This document shows, piece by piece, positions 1-10,284 of a stretch of 38,360 bases of DNA; position 1 is the first letter of the stretch, and every line of letters begins with the position of its first letter. The stretch lies in contig JAJJLU010000477.1 of assembly GCA_023807065.1 (NCBI GenBank), positions 1 through 38,360 on the forward strand. The letters run 5' to 3'. Made by a program: the position numbers and the translations under genes. The notes under the pieces are model-generated. The model saw nothing but the letters and a program-made list of their open reading frames with translations, was not told where the DNA came from and did no database searches. This DNA is from Isotricha intestinalis. Taxonomy: Eukaryota; Ciliophora; Litostomatea; Vestibuliferida; Isotrichidae.

Positions 1-517
1 TAAAAAAATAATAATCTATAAAAAATAAAGTAGGAGAAAAACATTTTATAATTATTTCAAAAAAGAACAAACCTCAATTAAAAAAAAATAAAAAAAATAA
101 ATTATTAATAAATAAAAAATCCATTAATAGGAGAAAAAAAAGAATTAAAAAATTTTATATTTTTTATAATTTTTATTTTTTTTACCAACAAAATCATAAT
201 GTAAAGAAAAAAATTTAATATTTGAATAAAGTCTTCTTAAGATTCATATTAAATATTGATATTATTATTAATAGTTTTATCAAATACTTTTTATTATTAA
301 GATTATTTTCTTTCTTTTGTAAAATAATCACAATATGTTTTTTTAAAGATTGAAATTACTTTATAAAAAAATTTTATAAAAAGATTACTTTTTCGTTTTG
401 TTCTTTACTTGCTGATTTCTTCTTTTTGATTTTTTAAATGTCATTAATTAATTTTTTAATTTTTATTAATTGTTTTAATATTTTTGTTATTATTAATTAA
501 AAAAACCAATTAAAAAA
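1..517. other. 5' flank without a gene
   Basis: This stretch is A/T homopolymer-rich with no open frame of useful length on either strand. No tRNA-like or snRNA-like block was seen. It holds the upstream region of the TmcB-like gene, and the last bases before its ATG are an A-rich leader like those before other genes in the window. No telomeric C-rich repeat is visible at this left edge, so the sequence probably continues leftwards. Confidence 0.6.
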
Positions 518-3500
518 ATGTTAGGTGATTCATCATTTGAAAAGAGTCAAAAGAATAATAAAGATTTAATTCAAACAAGTGATGAAATGAATGGTAAAGA
601 AAAGACTTTTAATTATTTTTATAATGTATTAAAAAAGAAAAATTTAAATGTTTTCATTATATGTTTATTAATAATAACAGAAACAATACAATTAATATCA
701 TATGGATTTAGTGATCCACATAAAAAATTTTGGAAAATAAAAGACAGTAGAATAAATAATATAAATTCTTTAGTAGGAGCATTAAGAGTAACACAAATAT
801 TAAAATATATTAAATTTAATATTTATCTAATTATTTGGGCAATATTTCTAGTAGTAATTTTCATAACAATATTATTAATATCAATGGCAATTAAATTTAA
901 TAAACCAAATTCTTCCTTTTATAAAATTGTAGTTACTTATGGAAAATATATTTCTGCTTTGATGACTTCTTTTGGTTTAATTCCTTGTACAGAAATGTTA
1001 TTATTAATGTTTAAATGTGAAGATAAAAAAATTGACATTGTTAAAGAACCAATCAAATGTTATAAAGGAGTTCATTTTTTATATGCTGGATTATCTATAA
1101 TATTTTTAATTGGACAATTTACATTAAATTTATTATTTGGAATTTTTTGTTTTGATCCTTTTAATAATAAAAATTCTACTACTAAAGTTGATACAAGTGC
1201 TGATTTATTTTATTATATATTAATTTTAATAAATTGTTTAAGATATATATTTATTAAAAATGAATGGATTAGTATTGCTATTTTATTAGTTGGTTCTTTA
1301 TTTAATTTAAAAAAAGGTTTTGATGAACCTTTATATAATAATTTTATTATTCAATGTTTTATAATTATTAGAAATAGTTTATTTTTATGGACTTCTTTTA
1401 TGATTATGATATGTAAATTAACTTATGATTCTAAATTTGATGGTAACATATATTTATTTTTATTTGGAATGCCTTTAATTATTATTACTTGTGCTATTTG
1501 TTATAAAAAAGAAAGTGAAAATTTAATTATTACCAATGTTAATTCTGGAAGTGCAAATGACTTTATAAATAGAACCAAAAGTGTTATTGTTTTAATAGGG
1601 AAATTTATTGATAAATATAAATCTGTTGAAAATGCTAAAAAAGGATATGATAAAAATGATATTTTTTTGAAAGGTTTAGTTTCAAGACATTTAGAAACTT
1701 GTATTGATGAAGAATGTCCTTTAACTAAATATATGGAAAATCAAGGTAATTATCAAATTCAAAAAGCTTGTTTATTACATTATATTAATACTTTATTAAT
1801 TGATGGTATTAAAAAATTTCCAAATAATAAAACAATTGTAATGACATTTATTCAATTTAATTATTCAAATAAATTTAATTTAAATGCTGCTAAAAGTTAT
1901 TTATCAAAATTAGAGAAAGAAAATAATACAATAACAGAAGATTATATATTATTTTGTATTAAACAAAGTGTAAATTCATTAAGTAATAATAAAATTAATT
2001 CAGGTTTTAATGGAGAAAATGAAGAAATGGAAAAAATGGAAGAAATGACAGAACATAAATTTAGAAAATTAAAATATTTAATAGAATCAACAACAAAATT
2101 ATATGGTGAATTTTGGGGAGTTTTATCAACTAATTTAACAAATAATTTAAATTTAGAGAAGTTATATTTCTTAGGAAATAAATTAAATATTTTATTAGAT
2201 GAAATAAATCAATTATGGGAGAAAGATTTAAAATCGAAAAAAATAGATTTAGAGAATCAATCAATAGTTCAATTATATGCATATTTTGTTAGAGAAATAT
2301 TAAGAAATAAAACAAAAGCAGATGAAATAACAAAGAAATTAAATGAAGAACAACATTTTGAGTCAAAAAAAAATGATTCAGATAAATTTGACCCTGATAA
2401 TTTAGATATTATATTAGAAGATCAAGATTGTGTAATATACAGTAGAACAAATGAAAAAGGAGATTGTTCAATATTACAATGTTCAAATAGTATAGTTAAT
2501 TTATTAGGATTTACAAAACAAAATTTAATAGGAAAAAAAATAGAAACTTTAATGCCAAGTATCTTTGTTAATGGACATTCAAAGGTAATTTCAAATAAAT
2601 TAAAAATTTTAAGAAAAACAAATCCAGGAATGAATAAAGCAAGTGATAAAAAACAAATATTTATTTTACCTAGAACAAAAGTTGGATATTTATTACCAAC
2701 TTTAAGTAAATTTACTGTTTATAATGATGATGATTTTTCAAATACTTTTATTATAAAAGCAAAATTAGAAAATAAAGATCCAAAATCAGTTTATGCTTTT
2801 TATATATTAGCAAAAGATGATTTTACAATTGATTCTTTTTCTTCTTCAGCTTTAACAATGGGATTAACAATGGATTTATTGAAGAAATATGTAGTAAATT
2901 TAAATATATTAATTAGATCTTCTGAAAATACAGAAGCTATCAATTTATTAGAAAGATTTAATGAATTTGAAGATGAACCAAAAAGAATAACTTGGGTTTT
3001 TCCTGATATTATTTATCCTAAAAATGATTCTATTAGAAAAAATGAAGAAAATGTTGAAGAATTAATTAAACAATCTGAAAAAAAAGATTATAATTTATTA
3101 ATTACTAAAATGAAATTAGGTGATGAAGAAATTGGTTTTTGTTTAAGATTCACTGCTCCTGAAAGTAAAAGAAATAATACTGATTTAAGTGATTTTAAAC
3201 AATCAAATTCTAAGTTGATTATGTATGATATCTTAAAATTAAATTTTGTAAGAACTCATTTAGTTTCTCAGAAAAAAAATCCTAATGAAGAATATTTTTC
3301 TCATCCTAAAAGTGAAAGTCCAGTTATTAATATTAATGAAAATAATGAAAGTATTGGGAAAAAAAGTAAAAAAAGTAAGAAAAATAAAGGAAATCATAAT
3401 AATAATAATAGTGAAGAAGAAGATGAAGAAGAGAAAAATTCAGGAGATGAAAATAAAAATATTTTAACAAAAGAGAAAATATTAGAATTTCAAAGTAGAA

Positions 3501-5638
3501 GTTCTCAAGAAATAAATAATTTTATAAATTCATTAAAATATTATGGAGCAGATATAAATTTAGAAAAACATAGACCAAATAAAGAATTATATCCAGCTGG
3601 AAAAATATCAGAACCAAATATAAAAATATCAATTAGTTCTTTTGTTAAGAGAATAGAAGAAAAATTAAAATCACATCCTGAATATAAGAATATTAAACAT
3701 AATAGAGAAATAGCAAATAATAGTGCTAATAGCAATTTAACTCCTGAAAGTCATGAAAATAATAATAATATTAATAATAATTTTGAACAAAATCAAAATG
3801 ATAATAATAATCAAGGAAATTCAAATGAAGTTAATGCAGATATATCTTTTTCTTTAAATCATATATTTAATGAAAAAAGTGTTACTTATATAAAAATTTC
3901 AGCAGTGATAATTTTTATAATTGTATTATCAATAATAAGTATTGAATTTGCTTTATCATTAATAAAAACAAATCAATGTTCAGAATATATCAAATATTTA
4001 GATGATTCATATATATTATTAAATTCTTTTTTATATACAAAATATTTTATAACAGAAGTGATTTTATCTCAAGATCAAAATTATACTAAAGTATTAGAAG
4101 TAGATCAAAAAGAATATATATTAAATGCAAAAAATGAAATGGCAAATTATAGACAAATAATAAATGATTATATATCATTTTTTTCTAATGCAACAGTAGG
4201 ATTTAATAAAGAATATAATAATTATGTAGACAATGTTCAAATATGTGTAAGAACTTTAAGTAATTTAATTCCAGCAACAGAAATTATTTCTTATTCAACT
4301 GCTTTAAATAGAATTAAAACTTCAATCTTTTTTGTTAGTACAATAACAGATAATTATCAAAGTATAAATATGGAAAATAGAAATGCTTATGAATTAATGA
4401 TGAATTTATTAAATGATTATTTATTAATGATGAGAAATGTTACTTTTATTTTAGCTAAAAATACTATTGATGAAGCTAAATCACCTTCTATTTTATTATT
4501 TATTTTTGTTTTAAGTTTTGTTGTTGTTTTTATTGAATTATTCATTATTTGGAAATTAATTAGTAGATTTATTGATGATAGAGAAAAACCTGTTGATTTA
4601 TTTTTAACTATTAAAAAAAAGAAATTCGAAGAATTAAAATCAACAAGTGAAACGTTTTTAAATAAATTATTAAATAAATTTTTTGGAAATGAAGAAACTG
4701 AAGAAGAATCAAAAATAGAATATACATCAACATCAAAAAATGAAGATATAATAATGATAACAAAATTTAAACAGAAAAATGATTATAAACAATCAATAAG
4801 AAATTCATCAGAATATTTATTTTCTTTTATATATATAACATTATTTTTAACATGTATAGAAGGATATATGACATTTAAATTTTTTTACGTAAGAAACATA
4901 ATGTCAAACATAAAAAATTTTGATGATGTATTTAACATAACACATTATAGTGAAAGTGACTTAATAATAACAACAAATATTTATAAGAGTTATTATTACA
5001 ATTCTTCAATTCCAATATTAAATTCAACAGATACATTAAATTTATTTTATTTAAATACATTAGGAATATCAGATGTAATAGAACAATTATATACAAAAAC
5101 TTATGAAACTTCTTCATTTTTAAAAGGAAAATATTTAGATGAATTTTCTAATAGAATGGCAGGTGATATTTCTGATATTTTAACTAATATTTCTTCAGAT
5201 GATCCTGATTATAGAGGAACTATACAAAATGGTTTTTCTTGTGTTTCAACTAGATTTTTTGAAATGAATAAATTTTTAGCTGTTTTATATATTAAACAAA
5301 AAGATAGTTTAGATACAGTGAATTTCTGTTATAAACCTAAATTTCTTGAAATTAATAAAGTCCAAATTAATGTTATTAGACCTTGGTATAATTATATGAT
5401 TCAACAATTAAAAAAAACTTTTGATGATTATAAAGATAATACTATTCTTATTTTAGATAGTACTTATATTGTTTTATTAGTTGTTGTTATTGTTATGTAT
5501 TTTCTTGTTTGGAAAGGTTATGAAGATAAATTAAAAACTTTACTTAAAACTAGTGTTGATTTAATTAAATTAATTCCTGATGAAATTAAAAGGGAAATTG
5601 TTAAAAAATTAAATGAAGAAGAAGAAAAGAATGAATAA
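518..5638 (+). CDS. TmcB-like (tiny macrocysts) PAS-domain multi-pass membrane protein
   Basis: A 1706-residue membrane protein. About eight hydrophobic segments fill residues 43-335 (first about 43-66). A soluble stretch with short helices follows, then a PAS-like domain near residues 627-690 (LDIILEDQDCVIYSR, then GFTKQNLIGK and NGHSKVI). A charged low-complexity linker spans about 935-1110. Four more transmembrane segments lie near 1126-1152, 1324-1350, 1430-1456 and 1643-1668. This order (N-terminal multi-pass block, central PAS, C-terminal widely spaced segments) is that of the TmcB/TmcC family, which is greatly expanded in ciliates and some other protists. The family is presumed to sense signals at a membrane, but its biochemical role is not established. 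The start is the first ATG of the open frame, after an A-rich leader. The two C-terminal loops between membrane segments could be extracytoplasmic sensor regions (inference). Confidence 0.85.
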   Translation: MLGDSSFEKSQKNNKDLIQTSDEMNGKEKTFNYFYNVLKKKNLNVFIICLLIITETIQLISYGFSDPHKKFWKIKDSRINNINSLVGALRVTQILKYIKFNIYLIIWAIFLVVIFITILLISMAIKFNKPNSSFYKIVVTYGKYISALMTSFGLIPCTEMLLLMFKCEDKKIDIVKEPIKCYKGVHFLYAGLSIIFLIGQFTLNLLFGIFCFDPFNNKNSTTKVDTSADLFYYILILINCLRYIFIKNEWISIAILLVGSLFNLKKGFDEPLYNNFIIQCFIIIRNSLFLWTSFMIMICKLTYDSKFDGNIYLFLFGMPLIIITCAICYKKESENLIITNVNSGSANDFINRTKSVIVLIGKFIDKYKSVENAKKGYDKNDIFLKGLVSRHLETCIDEECPLTKYMENQGNYQIQKACLLHYINTLLIDGIKKFPNNKTIVMTFIQFNYSNKFNLNAAKSYLSKLEKENNTITEDYILFCIKQSVNSLSNNKINSGFNGENEEMEKMEEMTEHKFRKLKYLIESTTKLYGEFWGVLSTNLTNNLNLEKLYFLGNKLNILLDEINQLWEKDLKSKKIDLENQSIVQLYAYFVREILRNKTKADEITKKLNEEQHFESKKNDSDKFDPDNLDIILEDQDCVIYSRTNEKGDCSILQCSNSIVNLLGFTKQNLIGKKIETLMPSIFVNGHSKVISNKLKILRKTNPGMNKASDKKQIFILPRTKVGYLLPTLSKFTVYNDDDFSNTFIIKAKLENKDPKSVYAFYILAKDDFTIDSFSSSALTMGLTMDLLKKYVVNLNILIRSSENTEAINLLERFNEFEDEPKRITWVFPDIIYPKNDSIRKNEENVEELIKQSEKKDYNLLITKMKLGDEEIGFCLRFTAPESKRNNTDLSDFKQSNSKLIMYDILKLNFVRTHLVSQKKNPNEEYFSHPKSESPVININENNESIGKKSKKSKKNKGNHNNNNSEEEDEEEKNSGDENKNILTKEKILEFQSRSSQEINNFINSLKYYGADINLEKHRPNKELYPAGKISEPNIKISISSFVKRIEEKLKSHPEYKNIKHNREIANNSANSNLTPESHENNNNINNNFEQNQNDNNNQGNSNEVNADISFSLNHIFNEKSVTYIKISAVIIFIIVLSIISIEFALSLIKTNQCSEYIKYLDDSYILLNSFLYTKYFITEVILSQDQNYTKVLEVDQKEYILNAKNEMANYRQIINDYISFFSNATVGFNKEYNNYVDNVQICVRTLSNLIPATEIISYSTALNRIKTSIFFVSTITDNYQSINMENRNAYELMMNLLNDYLLMMRNVTFILAKNTIDEAKSPSILLFIFVLSFVVVFIELFIIWKLISRFIDDREKPVDLFLTIKKKKFEELKSTSETFLNKLLNKFFGNEETEEESKIEYTSTSKNEDIIMITKFKQKNDYKQSIRNSSEYLFSFIYITLFLTCIEGYMTFKFFYVRNIMSNIKNFDDVFNITHYSESDLIITTNIYKSYYYNSSIPILNSTDTLNLFYLNTLGISDVIEQLYTKTYETSSFLKGKYLDEFSNRMAGDISDILTNISSDDPDYRGTIQNGFSCVSTRFFEMNKFLAVLYIKQKDSLDTVNFCYKPKFLEINKVQINVIRPWYNYMIQQLKKTFDDYKDNTILILDSTYIVLLVVVIVMYFLVWKGYEDKLKTLLKTSVDLIKLIPDEIKREIVKKLNEEEEKNE

Positions 5639-5748
5639 AAAGATTTATAATAATTATTATTTTATAATATAATGATTTTTCATTTTTTTTTTTCTTTTAA
5701 TTTTGTGTTATTATTAAAAAAGCAAAAAACAAATTTAAAAAATAATAA

Positions 5749-7596
5749 ATGGAATCAATAAAAGTTGGAATAAGAATTCGTCCATTTCTTCCTTATGAAA
5801 ATGAAAGAAATACAACAATAGAAACTTTTGAAGAAGATAAGACTAAAATAATATTATCTAAAAATAATAAGAGATTTATTAGTAATTTTGATAGAATTTT
5901 TCCAGAAAATTCAACTCAAGAAAATATATATAATTTTATTAATCCAATTTTAGAATCAATATATAAAGGAATTAATTCAACTATTTTAGCTTATGGACAA
6001 ACTGGAAGTGGAAAAACTTTTACAATGTTTGGAGAAGATTTTACAATGAATGAAAATAATATTTTGCAAAAATTAAAAAAAGATAAATTTAACTTTTTAA
6101 TTGATACTAATTTTGTTGTTGATCCTTTTAAAACAAGTAATGGAATTATTCCAAGATTAATTTTAGATTTATTTAAAAATAAAAATAAATCTATTGTTAT
6201 AACATGTTCCTATATTCAAATTTATAATGAGAAAATATATGATTTATTAATAGATAATTCATTTAAAGAGATAGTGAATTTAAAAACTAATTTCGACACT
6301 TCATTAAATAATAATAAATCAGAAAAAATAATAGAACAAGAAAATTTAAAAATAAGAGAAGATAAAAAATTAGGGACAATAATAGAAGGAGCTTTAGAAT
6401 TAGAAGCAAATAATTTTTATGACATATTTCAGTATTTAAGAATAGGAGAATTAAATAGAAAAAAAAGACAAACAAATAAAAATTTAATGAGTAGTAGAAG
6501 TCATTCAGTATTTATAATATATTATCATAATAAAATAGAAAAAAAAATAAGTAAAATTTCTCTTTGTGATTTAGCAGGAAGTGAAAAATATGAATCGAGA
6601 GAAAAATATAAATTAGTTCATTTAAATGAGTTAAAAAGCATTAATAAATCTCTTTCAATATTAGGTAATGTAATAAATTGTTTAGCAAAGAAAAAAAAGC
6701 ATATTCCATATAAAGATTCAATATTAACAAATTTATTATATAAATGTTTAATTTCAAAAACTTATTTAATTGCTACCATTTCTCCTTCAGATAATAATTT
6801 TGAAGAAAGTTTAAATACTTTAAATTTTGCTGATAGAGCACATATTATTCAAACTAAGTTAAAAAGTAATAATTTTGAAGATAATTATCTTGATGGAAAT
6901 TATGATAAAATTTCTATTAAAAAATTATCTGATGAATTAAAAAATTTAAGACAATTATTAAAAATAAGAAATAAAAGAGGAAATTTAGAACCTATTCAAG
7001 AAGAATTAATTAAATTAAAAGAAGAAAATAATAATTTGAAAAGAAAATTATATGATTATAATTTACAAAATTTAATTAAAGAAAATAAATATTTAAGAAA
7101 AGAATTAAAAAGAATTTCTACTTCTCAAACTCCAAAAGTATTATCTCAAAATACTGAAAGTAATCAATTTTTAAGTTTTACTATAGATAATAATTATAAT
7201 AGTTTTGTTAGTAATAATAATAATAATATAAGATATGATTTTTCTCCTTTTAAAAAAACTAATATTAGTAATAAAAATTTATATGAAAATTTAAAACAAA
7301 ACTCTCTTTCAAATGTAGGAAAAAATATTATTTCTAGTAATAATTTTCATAAAAAAAATAGTTATATTTCTTATATTAATATTAATAATAATAATAAAGA
7401 AAGAGGAAAATCAACTAAATTAAGAAAATTAAATAATATTGATAATATAAATAGAAAAATTAAATTATTAGATAATTTACAAATGCATAGTAAAATGAGA
7501 ACTGAATTATTAATTAAAGAAATGGAAAATAAAGGATTAAATAAAAAGAAAAATAATTTATATGTTAATTCTGATGAAGATGATTTTTATAATTAA
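5749..7596 (+). CDS. Kinesin-family motor protein, N-terminal motor
   Basis: A 615-residue microtubule motor with the catalytic domain at the extreme N-terminus (about residues 3-375). The opening VGIRIRPF matches kinesin strand beta-1. The P-loop GQTGSGKT is at 83-90, switch I SSRSHS at 248-253 and switch II DLAGSE at 274-279; NKSLSILGNVI and PYKDSILTNLL follow. All nucleotide-binding motifs are intact, so ATPase activity is expected. A non-standard insertion follows the P-loop helix (about 100-125), and an Asn/Lys/Glu-rich loop lies at about 185-205. After the motor comes a short predicted coiled coil (about 380-455) and a basic Asn/Ser-rich tail without a recognised cargo domain. The N-terminal motor implies plus-end movement by family analogy; I cannot assign a subfamily. 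It starts 110 bp after the TmcB-like gene on the same strand. Confidence 0.93.
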   Translation: MESIKVGIRIRPFLPYENERNTTIETFEEDKTKIILSKNNKRFISNFDRIFPENSTQENIYNFINPILESIYKGINSTILAYGQTGSGKTFTMFGEDFTMNENNILQKLKKDKFNFLIDTNFVVDPFKTSNGIIPRLILDLFKNKNKSIVITCSYIQIYNEKIYDLLIDNSFKEIVNLKTNFDTSLNNNKSEKIIEQENLKIREDKKLGTIIEGALELEANNFYDIFQYLRIGELNRKKRQTNKNLMSSRSHSVFIIYYHNKIEKKISKISLCDLAGSEKYESREKYKLVHLNELKSINKSLSILGNVINCLAKKKKHIPYKDSILTNLLYKCLISKTYLIATISPSDNNFEESLNTLNFADRAHIIQTKLKSNNFEDNYLDGNYDKISIKKLSDELKNLRQLLKIRNKRGNLEPIQEELIKLKEENNNLKRKLYDYNLQNLIKENKYLRKELKRISTSQTPKVLSQNTESNQFLSFTIDNNYNSFVSNNNNNIRYDFSPFKKTNISNKNLYENLKQNSLSNVGKNIISSNNFHKKNSYISYININNNNKERGKSTKLRKLNNIDNINRKIKLLDNLQMHSKMRTELLIKEMENKGLNKKKNNLYVNSDEDDFYN

Positions 7597-7803
7597 TAAA
7601 TTTTATATTAAAAATTATAAATTTGATTTTTTCATTGAAATAATTGATTATAAAAATTCTTTATCAAAATAAAAAAATTAATTAATTAGATATTATTATC
7701 ATTAATATTTAATTAACAATTCAATAATATCTAAAAACTGAATTTTCAAAAATCAAAAAGTGAAAAATAATAAATTAAAAATTTAAAATTAAAAAAGAAA
7801 AAA

Positions 7804-9717
7804 ATGTCTTTATTAAAAAAAATAAACACTAAACTTGAAGCATATAAATTAATACATGATCCAATTAAACTTCTTTGTTTATTATATTCAAAATATGGTG
7901 ATATAGAAGAAGATTTAGAATATTATTATATTAATCAAATATGGTATAATAAATCATCTCATTATAATTTATTATTTAAAGAAATACAATATTTAAATTT
8001 CGTTGAAGATTTTTGTAAAAGATTTTATTTAATTAAAGAAAGTTTAAATAAAATTCCAAAATTAAATGATTATTATAAAAATTATCATAATTTTTTTTGT
8101 AGACCAATTTTTAGAAATTTTAAAATTTATAAAATTATGAATAATTATGGTGATAATAAAGCAGAAATTTTTTATAAAAATAATTATGAAATTGAAGAAA
8201 AAAAAAATGAAAGTTTAAATAATAATTCTTTTTCTTCTTTTGATAATATCACTAATAATAAAACTATATTTGATCAAAAAGTTAGAAATTTTATAAATAA
8301 TAATAATTCTTATAATAAATGTACTTTAACTCTTGATACAAGTAGAACTTTAAAATCTAATTTAAATTTATTAAGTAAAAGGAGTAAAGATAGTTCTTTT
8401 ATTAAATTGATTTCTCCTTTTATTAATTATAAACAAATTTATTTAAATAAAAAAGAAGAAAAAACTATTAATGAGAAGAATTTATCTAATAATAAATCTC
8501 TAAATAAAAAAAAACTTAAATTAAAAAATAGATTAGAGAAAAATAGTAATATTAAAAGTTCTTTATATAATCTTGTTAAAAATAATTTAAATTATGAAAC
8601 AATAAAACATAATAAAAAAAAAACATTTAAATGTCCTAAATTAAATCCTTATTTATCAAATTATAAATCAAGTCTTGAAGAATTCAATAAAAACAAAATT
8701 AAGTATATTGAAAAATTAAATTATGGAAATGAAATAAAAAATAAAATTTATAATAGTAATTCAAATATAAAAATTTTTTCTAAATCTTCTACTCCTAATA
8801 ATAATATTAGTATTGGGAAAAATAATAGTATGTTAAATAAAATGAATAATCAAAATAAAAGTAATTCAAAAAAAAAGGGAAATAAAATGTTAAATGGCAA
8901 TATAATTAAAAAAAAGAAAAATATTAATTCAAATAAAATAATGAAATACCATTCAAATTCAAATTTTTCTACTTTAAAAGTAAATAGAAAAAGTAATTAT
9001 AATTCAGATTTTAATTTAGTTAAATCTCCAATAAATTCAATAAATAGATTTTCCAATTTATCAAGAATTAAATTTTCAAAAAATAATTCTTTTATTAGTA
9101 AAAATAATAAAAATAATATTATGAGAAATAATTCATCTTCAAATTCTAAAAATAAGAAAAAGATAACAATGAATCATAGAAAAAATAATACTATAGATTA
9201 TAATAATATATTATTTTCAATTCAAAAAAGTGTAAATTTAAATAATATTTCATCACCAAAAAATACAATTTTAAGTAATAGAATATATTTAAATAATAGT
9301 ATTTCAAGAAATAAAAAAAATATGATAAATAATACTCAAACTAATATAAAAACTTATAGAAAAGATAATATTTCTCATAAAGCAAAAAGTATTGATATAG
9401 AAAAATTAAAATTAAAAAATATTTTTTTTGGAAGTAAAAATAATTATCAAATGAGTCAAAGATTATTTAATCAAATAGAAGAATTAATTAAAAAATCAAA
9501 TGCTCCTTTTTTAAAATATAATTATTTAGATAAATTAAATATTCATAAAAAAACAATAAATCATAATCATTCTAATTCTTCTCTACATAATAATCATAGT
9601 GGATGTAATATATCTATTAAATTTAATTCTTCAAAAACTATTAATGTTAATTCTATGAAAATAAATAATGAAGATAAAAAGGAAAAACAAATAAGAATAA
9701 TTTCCCCAAAAAAATAA
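7804..9717 (+). CDS. Basic Asn/Lys/Ser-rich protein with a conserved-looking N-terminal domain
   Basis: A 637-residue protein of unknown function. The first 130 residues look like a folded module rich in Tyr/Phe/Trp, including FCRPIFRNFKIYKI followed by YGDNKAEIFYKNNYE. I associate this pair with uncharacterised proteins of ciliates and other flagellated protists, but this is memory and was not checked. The remaining 500 residues are strongly basic, low-complexity Asn/Ser/Lys sequence with scattered Ser-Pro sites (KSPIN, SSPKN), as in disordered cytoskeletal or cortical proteins. No signal peptide, membrane segment or catalytic motif is visible. A short helical segment near the C-terminus (NYQMSQRLFNQIEELI) may be a second interaction site. 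The tail has the same bias as the neighbouring kinesin and kinase tails. Confidence 0.75.
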   Translation: MSLLKKINTKLEAYKLIHDPIKLLCLLYSKYGDIEEDLEYYYINQIWYNKSSHYNLLFKEIQYLNFVEDFCKRFYLIKESLNKIPKLNDYYKNYHNFFCRPIFRNFKIYKIMNNYGDNKAEIFYKNNYEIEEKKNESLNNNSFSSFDNITNNKTIFDQKVRNFINNNNSYNKCTLTLDTSRTLKSNLNLLSKRSKDSSFIKLISPFINYKQIYLNKKEEKTINEKNLSNNKSLNKKKLKLKNRLEKNSNIKSSLYNLVKNNLNYETIKHNKKKTFKCPKLNPYLSNYKSSLEEFNKNKIKYIEKLNYGNEIKNKIYNSNSNIKIFSKSSTPNNNISIGKNNSMLNKMNNQNKSNSKKKGNKMLNGNIIKKKKNINSNKIMKYHSNSNFSTLKVNRKSNYNSDFNLVKSPINSINRFSNLSRIKFSKNNSFISKNNKNNIMRNNSSSNSKNKKKITMNHRKNNTIDYNNILFSIQKSVNLNNISSPKNTILSNRIYLNNSISRNKKNMINNTQTNIKTYRKDNISHKAKSIDIEKLKLKNIFFGSKNNYQMSQRLFNQIEELIKKSNAPFLKYNYLDKLNIHKKTINHNHSNSSLHNNHSGCNISIKFNSSKTINVNSMKINNEDKKEKQIRIISPKK

Positions 9718-10284
9718 CAACATTTATAACTTTAAAATACATTTTTTTTATAATGATAAAATATATTTTAAATGAAAAAAAACTTATTTCAAATATATTA
9801 TAAATATAAATAATATTTAAATTAATTATTATAATACTTATATAAATAAAAAAAATTTTTCTTAAATAAAAACATTCAAAAATACAAAAAAAGAAAATAG
9901 AAGAAAATAAAAATTTTTAAATAAAATAAAAAAAGGAACAAAAGAAAAATTGAAAATATTAATAATAATATGTCTTTTCTATAATAAATATCCTAAATTA
10001 ATACTCAAAATATAATACATGTTTATATAGGATTATGTATATTAGATTTAATTTGGTTAATTATAATGATGTTTATTTGAGAAGATTCTTCTTAATTTTT
10101 GAAAAATCTTTCTTTTATTCATAATTTTATTTATTAATGGAAGTTTTTTAAAAAATTATTAATTTTTTTTAAATTCCATTTGAACCTTAATTATTTTTTT
10201 TTTTTTGAATTTACTATTTAACATTTAATTAAATAAAATATAGATTTTATTGAAATATTTAAATTAAAAATTAAATAATACAAA
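9718..10284. other. 567-bp intergenic region
   Basis: No open frame or RNA gene was recognised. The first half is nearly pure A/T. The part from about 9960 to 10130 has more G and C and is less repetitive, and contains an inverted GAA/TTC pair (AGAAGATTCTTC, near 10080). This could be upstream regulatory sequence of the following kinase gene, but I cannot support a specific site. Confidence 0.4.

Noticed and set aside
10078..10095. GAA..TTC inverted pair like a heat-shock element
   Set aside because: Only two of the three required units are present, and the pattern is common in A/T-rich DNA with such triplets.
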